Shown piece after piece: positions 58,601 through 64,000 of a DNA stretch of 64,000 bases (position 1 is its first letter; the number at the start of each line of letters is the position of its first letter). The notes under the pieces were generated by a model. That model was not told where the DNA came from, made no database searches, and worked only from the letters and a program-made list of their open reading frames with translations. Made by a program: the position numbers and the translations under genes. This stretch comes from Aquanectria penicillioides (lineage: Eukaryota > Ascomycota > Sordariomycetes > Hypocreales > Nectriaceae), in NCBI GenBank assembly GCA_003415625.1, contig PYIU01000007.1, positions 310,001-374,000 on the forward strand, read 5' to 3'.

Positions 58601-60570
58601 CTATGTTTGGCCAATGTTTTTGACACCAACACCACTTGCTACCATTCCGATACCAGCAAGCCCAACACAGCACCATAGTCCAGTGCAATATTGCTGTAGC
58701 ATGCTATGGCCTTTGCTGGTATCCACCGCTTGAACAATGGCACTCGCAAGAGCAAGCCCTACACCACTGCCTATTTGAAAGGCCGTGTTGATCATGCCGC
58801 CGCATAGACTTTTGACGTTGATAGGCACCGAGGCCAGTAGGACTACTGTAATTGTGCAATAAACAATGGTAGTTCCGGCAACACCGATGATTGTAGTTGG
58901 GAAAACATGTTTCCAGAAGTCCATGTCTTCCGCTCTCATTATGGCTGAAGGTATTGGGGCTATGGCGCAGATCGCCATGCCGGCCACCAAGAGCGCTTTG
59001 GTGTTGAAGTACTCAAGCATGCGTGACATTGATAGACTAACAATGAAACCGGTGCAGCCCATGGGAAGGAATCGGAGTGCGGTTTGTCCCGCGCTCAACT
59101 GATTCACTTCTTGTGCAATTAGGGTAGTGTAGTAAATCGTGGTCTGATAACCACCATAAGAAACTATTAGTGTAGTGGTCAGTAAGTAGTCTTAAACTAA
59201 GCAGATGTGTTATTCTTACCAAATCCGCCAATCCAAAGTGCAGCGAAGTTTTCCAATTTCCATAGCGACAAAGGCATAATTGGGTTTGAAACCTTCTTCT
59301 CGACGTATGTGAAGAGAATGATCATACCAACACTCAAAACCAAAAGCACAATGACAAAAGCTTTGCCCCATCCGTATTCTCCTCCGCTTGATAGCACAAA
59401 GCTGAGTAGAATGAGTCCAGTCGTGGATAATCCAGCTCCTGCAAAATCTAGTTTTGGTCTCGTCTGGCCATCGATTCTATCCTTCGGGAGGACAAACCAC
59501 CCCAGAATTCCCAATGAACTGGTAACACATGTTGAGACATAAAAGACGTAGCGCCAGCCAAGAGATGAAGTGAGGAAGCCTCCGAATATCAGTCCAAGGC
59601 AGAAGCCAACAGCACCGGCGGCCCCGAAGATGGTGAGAGCAAGAGTGCGGTCTTTTGTTACAAAGTAATTGCTAATGATTCCGACAGCTGAAGGGACGGT
59701 GACTGCAGCACCGATGCCTTGGAGAGCACGAAAGATTGCTAGTTGGATAAAGGACGTTGCGACACCATCTGCCAGCGTCCAAATACTCAAAAGAGCCATA
59801 CCAGCGCAAAATATCATTCGTCGTCCATACCTGTCTGCGAGTACACCCGATAGTAGCAGGAAGCCGCCAAATGTTAGAGTATACGCCGAGATGAGCCACT
59901 GTAGATCGCTGCTTGGAACTGAAAAATCTTTTTGGATAGCCGGTAGCGCGATGTTGACCCCAGTCATGAAAACATTATCCATCAACTGAGCACCACATGT
60001 GCACAACAAGATCACGGCTCCGCGCCAGGACGCGATAGTCCCAACGTCAGGGTAGGCTTGGCCTACACCGGCCTCGTATTCACCTGGAGTTCGTATTCCA
60101 GATGGCGTGGGCGAAGGAGATGATTCTGGACTGTAAAATGCGAGAGTAGGAGATGAAGGGCGAGTTGGAGCAGGCGTGTTGAAAGTCGACGGCACCTCGC
60201 GGATGGTACTTTCCGGGCCCGGCTTCACTGCGCGCGGGCGTTGGAGAGAAGGAAGTTCGAACACGTTATCCTGAGATTCCCTCTTGTCTCTTGAGTGCAG
60301 CCGACTCAATGCCGAGGCGCTCCGAACTAAAGAGTCTAAATTATCAGGACGGCCATCATCTCCTACAGTTGCCCGGGATGCATTGCTTCGTCGACGGGCA
60401 AGAGGTAAACTAGGAAATCCAGCTGGGGGCACCAGGGTAGGAGCTTCTTCGAGAGCTGATGTTCGTCTACCAAGCGGTTCGCCATCTGTCACGGCCTCAG
60501 CGTCTTCAGACGCCCGGTGGAGGGCCTTGTGAGTCGCAGGATACATGGAGGCCACGCAAGCAGTTGTCAC
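58601..60570 (-). CDS. MFS drug exporter, DHA2 family (14 helices)
   Basis: Two exons (60570-59220, 59163-58601; intron 56 bases) encode 637 residues; MYPATHKALHR at 60546 is an alternative start giving 629. A Pro/Ser-rich, probably disordered N-terminal extension of about 170 residues precedes the membrane domain. Signatures are DNVFMTGVNIALPAIQKDF for helix 1, LADRYGRRMIFC, the drug-family motif RALQGIGAAVTVPSAVGI, and FGFLL-type helices giving about 14 in total. Members export antibiotics, toxins or drugs by proton antiport; no substrate can be named. Intergenic distance and lack of a biosynthetic backbone nearby argue against a dedicated secondary-metabolite exporter. Confidence 0.88.
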
Positions 60571-62712
60571 TCTTGATATTCAAAACCTGGAAGAAATTTG
60601 GAAACGCTTTGAGGCCAGAACTATATTTAATCCAGTCTTCCGAAACACGGACGTACCATTTCTCTTTTACTGGGGCCGGAATTTGAGGCCCGAAGGTGTC
60701 ATGCTAAAAATTCTTATCAAAGTCGCCACTCGAGGTCTCCACCTCTGCACCAACTGAGATATGGTCGCGAGGCACCAAACCCACAAAGGTTGGTAGGGTG
60801 GATCAAAACCCTAGGTAATATGACATGTGAGGGCTGAAGAAAATTTATGAAAGTATTAATTAAAAAAAAGAAGTTTAGGAACCCGGGTTTCGCCTACGCT
60901 TGCCTCACAGATGATAAGGTTGGACTTCGATGATTCGACGCCGAAGTCGTGATGCACACATGGGCGACCCAAGTCCCTTCTTTGGCGATGCTATCTGAGA
61001 TAAAAATACCCTTTGAAGTGGAGCAACAAAGAGTCTAATGCCACCTCTAGCGTCGGCAAGGTACACACCACGGCCATTCCAGGATCCATAATGTTTTGTC
61101 TTGTTTTCTGGTTTTCGCCGTTGATAACGCCATGACACGGCCCCTTAGACTAGACAGTGCATCGTGGACTCGTTTTGTAGTAAACCAACCTAAAAGTATG
61201 CTCACTATCTAAGCTCTTACCTCAAGTTCGCCTAGAAACCGTCCACGATAAAGTATATCCTCCTGCGCAATGAAAGTCTCGTGTGTCAGTGACATTCAAC
61301 ATTTATTTAAGAGGGACCGACGCCAGGTGATGCGCAATTGTCCAGTCAACTATTTCCGAGCCACCGACTACGCCAAAAGTATAATGGATTCCTTTGAAGA
61401 TGGATAGAACCCGGGTTTAGCCATCAACGGCGGTTAAAGTGTATATGCAGATACGTTATCCTTGCGGAGCCTAGCATGGAGTTTGCCAATGCTTTTAAGA
61501 ATAATTTCAAGTTCGTAGCAATTCGATACTTGTTCCTAAGACTCGACTATTGACCTAGATATCCTAACTTCAGGGACGATACTGAATTTTTTAATTATGT
61601 TTGAGCTTTCTTGAGCTGGTATTACTCAAGTCCTTCGTTCTGTCAGAGTGTGAGTTGAGGCGGATCTAACTGGATGATAGAAAAAGTCTGCCGAAAATTA
61701 TGGATTGCGTCCCCGAATCGTTGTTTGCAGCGAAGCATGTAGCACCAGTCATCAGAAGTTAGGCGTTTGCCACACATAATGGCGCGATTCGGGTATTGGG
61801 AAAATATAAAAGGTTGGGTGAAATTTCGAATAGCTACGGGGTCAAATCGTGTGGATTGAAATCGTTTGGATAGATTGTGGTCATGCCAAGGAAACCATGG
61901 CCGGATTCGAGTTCATGCAGTTAGAAGGCACAAGCCAATGGATATTTAGTCGGGATAGGAACCTTTCGAGTTTGTGGAGCTTTTGAAGTAGCCAAATGGG
62001 AGGGCATGTCTGTAACTCTGCAAGCAATGGTTTCTCTACGCAAACTATGGAGCTTTGATGAACAAATCAGGTGACAGCTGACCACCAACCTCGCATCATA
62101 TGCAACTAGCCATGTTTTTGACAGCTTTTGGCCTCCGCAGTACGAACCATGCGTCGGCCCTTCTCTTCTTTTCGCCGGGCGTGAGACGTCTTGTGATCGA
62201 CAAACCAACACTGACCCCGCTACACGGCACAGCTTGACTCCACCATGCATTACGAGACTCCCCGGAACTATGACCACGAGTGTCGTCGTCTCGGGGCACG
62301 GGTGAGGTTACACCGAGTAGCTGCAGGCCTGTTGGCTGTTGGTGCGGTACTATGTACAGGGATTGATTCGGCAATGAAGCCGCTCATCATGCCACCCCAC
62401 ATTCTCCAAATTACCCCAGACCCCGGAAAATCATGTCCCTAGTGCTCTGTTTCAGGCAGTCGCAGGCGTTTACAACCTTGAATTGGCAAATTCTGTGCCT
62501 ATCACTCTAAAAATTGGCTTTTACCCAGTATCCCCGGTCGTCCAGGGTGGGAGGAGGGTGTCATGCCTCGGCAGTGATGATGCCGGCGTATTTGCCTATC
62601 TCATCATCGATATCCATCAACCAAGGACTTTTAAATACGAAAGCCCTTCCCACAAGTTTTGTTTATGTTACACCGTCCGAAACAGTCTTGAAATTCCTCT
62701 TACTTCCTTACG
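60571..62712. other. Gene-free interval
   Basis: About 2.1 kb between divergent MFS genes. A 16-base near-identical direct repeat (GAACCCGGGTTT followed by MGCC) occurs at 60879-60894 and 61407-61422. No protein-like frame is supported on either strand. Confidence 0.45.
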
Positions 62713-64000
62713 ATGGCTACCGAGGGTAGGACAAGTGGCGATCCAGCCGTGGACACCAACTCGATCAATGGAGACGAAAAAGTACCCAATGGAGAAACTC
62801 AACAGCTCAACACTGCATCGGTTGCACTGGCCGCAGCGGTTGCGGAGCAGAAACCTAACCCATGGAGCCCGAATATGATAAAGCTGTATCTCATTATGGG
62901 TTTGGGATACCTGGTATCAACCATGAATGGTTATGGTAAGCAACCAACTCAAACACCCCTCTGGCAATGCACTGACAATACCTAGACAGCTCTCTTATGG
63001 GGTCGATCAACGCCATGACTCCCTACCAAGAGACCTTCGGGCTCGACGGCGCAGGTTCAACAACTGGAATCGTTTTCATCATCTATAATCTTGGTCAGAT
63101 TGCAGCATTTCCATTCTGTGGATTGATTGCGGACGGCTTTGGCAGACGTTGGTGTATCTTTGCAGGATGCCTTATTGTTGATATCGGACTGCCGTGCAGG
63201 CGACCTCAAACGGACTTGGTCAGTTCATCGGTGGACGATTTATCCTGGGCTTCGGAGCATCTATTGCGTCAGCTGCAGCACCAGCCTACACCGTGGAACT
63301 GGCCCACCCAGCGTACCGTGGATTCATGGCAGGCATGTAAGTGTTTAAATCTCATATCCCCGCCCCGAATTTATTCATGCTAATTTTGCTTCTAGGTACA
63401 ACAATCTGTGGTGGTTGGGAAATATCATTGCAGGTTGGGCAACCTATGGTTCGAACCTACACTTCACCACTTCATGGGCATGGAGAATTCCCACAGTTGT
63501 TCAGGCTGGAATGCCTACCATCGCTATGCTGGTGATCCTGTTCTTTCCCGAATCTCCACGTTGGCTTATCGCAAAAGACCGAACAGAGGAGGCTCTGGAC
63601 ATCCTTGCGAAATATCACGGCGAAGGGAATGTCGACAGTGCGATTGTACAACTACAGTATCGTGAGATCATGGAGCAGAATAACATGTACCGGACCGAGA
63701 ACCCGTGGTGGGATTACCGTGAGCTCGTCAATACTCGAGCTGCTCGTTATCGCTTGGGAATGGTCATCGGAATGTCCTTTTTTGGACAATGGAGTGGCAA
63801 CAATGTTGTTAGGTGAGAGACCCTCGATCGAATGACTTTCAACTCGTGCTAACGTTATCAGCTACTTCATGCCCGAGATGATCAAGTCGGCCGGCATTAC
63901 TAACACCAACACTCAACTCCTTATCAACGCCATCAATCCCATCTTTTCTATGATCGGTGCGGTCTATGGTGCATCGCTTCTAGATAGGCTTGGACGAAGG
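62713..64000 (+). CDS. MFS sugar porter, truncated by the window and with a frame slip
   Basis: Exons 62713-62935, 62986-63336, 63396-63812 and 63862 onward are supported; the gene continues past the window. The first half of a sugar porter is clear: YLVSTMNGYD, IADGFGRRWCIFAG, AHPAYRGFMAGMYNN, FFPESPRWLIAK and SLLDRLGRR. Near 63189 the frame changes: the sequence before it reads GCLIVDIG, while AVQATSNGLGQFIGGRF continues in the next frame, so one base appears missing in exon 2. No intron of workable size fixes this. It is either a sequencing error or an inactivating mutation. The N-terminus before the first helix is long and hydrophilic (about 50 residues). Confidence 0.8.

Noticed and set aside
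1..64000. Secondary-metabolite cluster
   Set aside because: Regulators, exporters and oxidoreductases are present, but no polyketide synthase, NRPS, terpene cyclase or DMATS was found.
1..64000. tRNA genes, rRNA and CRISPR arrays
   Set aside because: Isolated GGTTCGA-like strings were seen (for example near 17772 and 24101) but without matching A-box and acceptor stem. No spaced repeat array exists, and CRISPR is not expected in a fungus.

Overview
This is nuclear DNA of a filamentous ascomycete (Pezizomycotina, probably a Sordariomycete). The genes carry many short introns of about 45-130 bases with GT(GC)-AG borders and CTNA-like branch sites. Zn2Cys6 regulators, MFS transporters and Gfo/Idh/MocA dehydrogenases abound, and there is no bacterial operon or Shine-Dalgarno organisation. 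The species cannot be named from the sequence. Exon models were built by hand from splice sites and reading frame; every model called intact closes to a whole number of codons.

Layout. 1.1-5.3 kb: a Zn2Cys6/ARCA-like regulator and an inositol-dehydrogenase-like oxidoreductase. 5.3-11.8 kb: a 6.5 kb stretch without an intact gene, the first half AT-rich with at least one decayed gene. 11.8-20.4 kb: nitrogen scavenging, with an amino-acid/GABA-type permease, a membrane-anchored SGNH hydrolase, an amidase and a divergent Mep/Amt ammonium transporter. 20.8-28.0 kb: a sugar-oxidation group of two divergent Gfo/Idh/MocA enzymes, a Zn2Cys6 regulator and a sugar porter. 28.9-33.5 kb: broken genes, including an SGNH-hydrolase/FG-GAP relic. 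33.8-35.2 kb: an F-box-like protein.

35.9-45.3 kb looks like an aromatic catabolic cluster: a Zn2Cys6 regulator, a small GFA/CENP-V-fold protein (three short exons), a fumarylacetoacetate-hydrolase-family enzyme divergent from a gentisate 1,2-dioxygenase, and an intracellular GH3 glycosidase with a PA14 insert. The simplest reading is deglycosylation of a plant phenolic glycoside followed by ring cleavage of gentisate and hydrolysis of fumarylpyruvate. 45.9-48.8 kb: an RTA1-family membrane protein divergent from a UPC2-like regulator. 51-60.6 kb: a lipoxygenase, a HOL1-like MFS protein, a zinc aryl-alcohol-type dehydrogenase and a DHA2 drug exporter. The window ends inside a second sugar porter.

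Several otherwise good genes show a single reading-frame slip (permease tail, lipoxygenase N-terminus, last sugar porter, FG-GAP relic), so either indel errors in the assembly or recent gene loss should be kept in mind. No PKS/NRPS backbone, rRNA, convincing tRNA or CRISPR array was seen.
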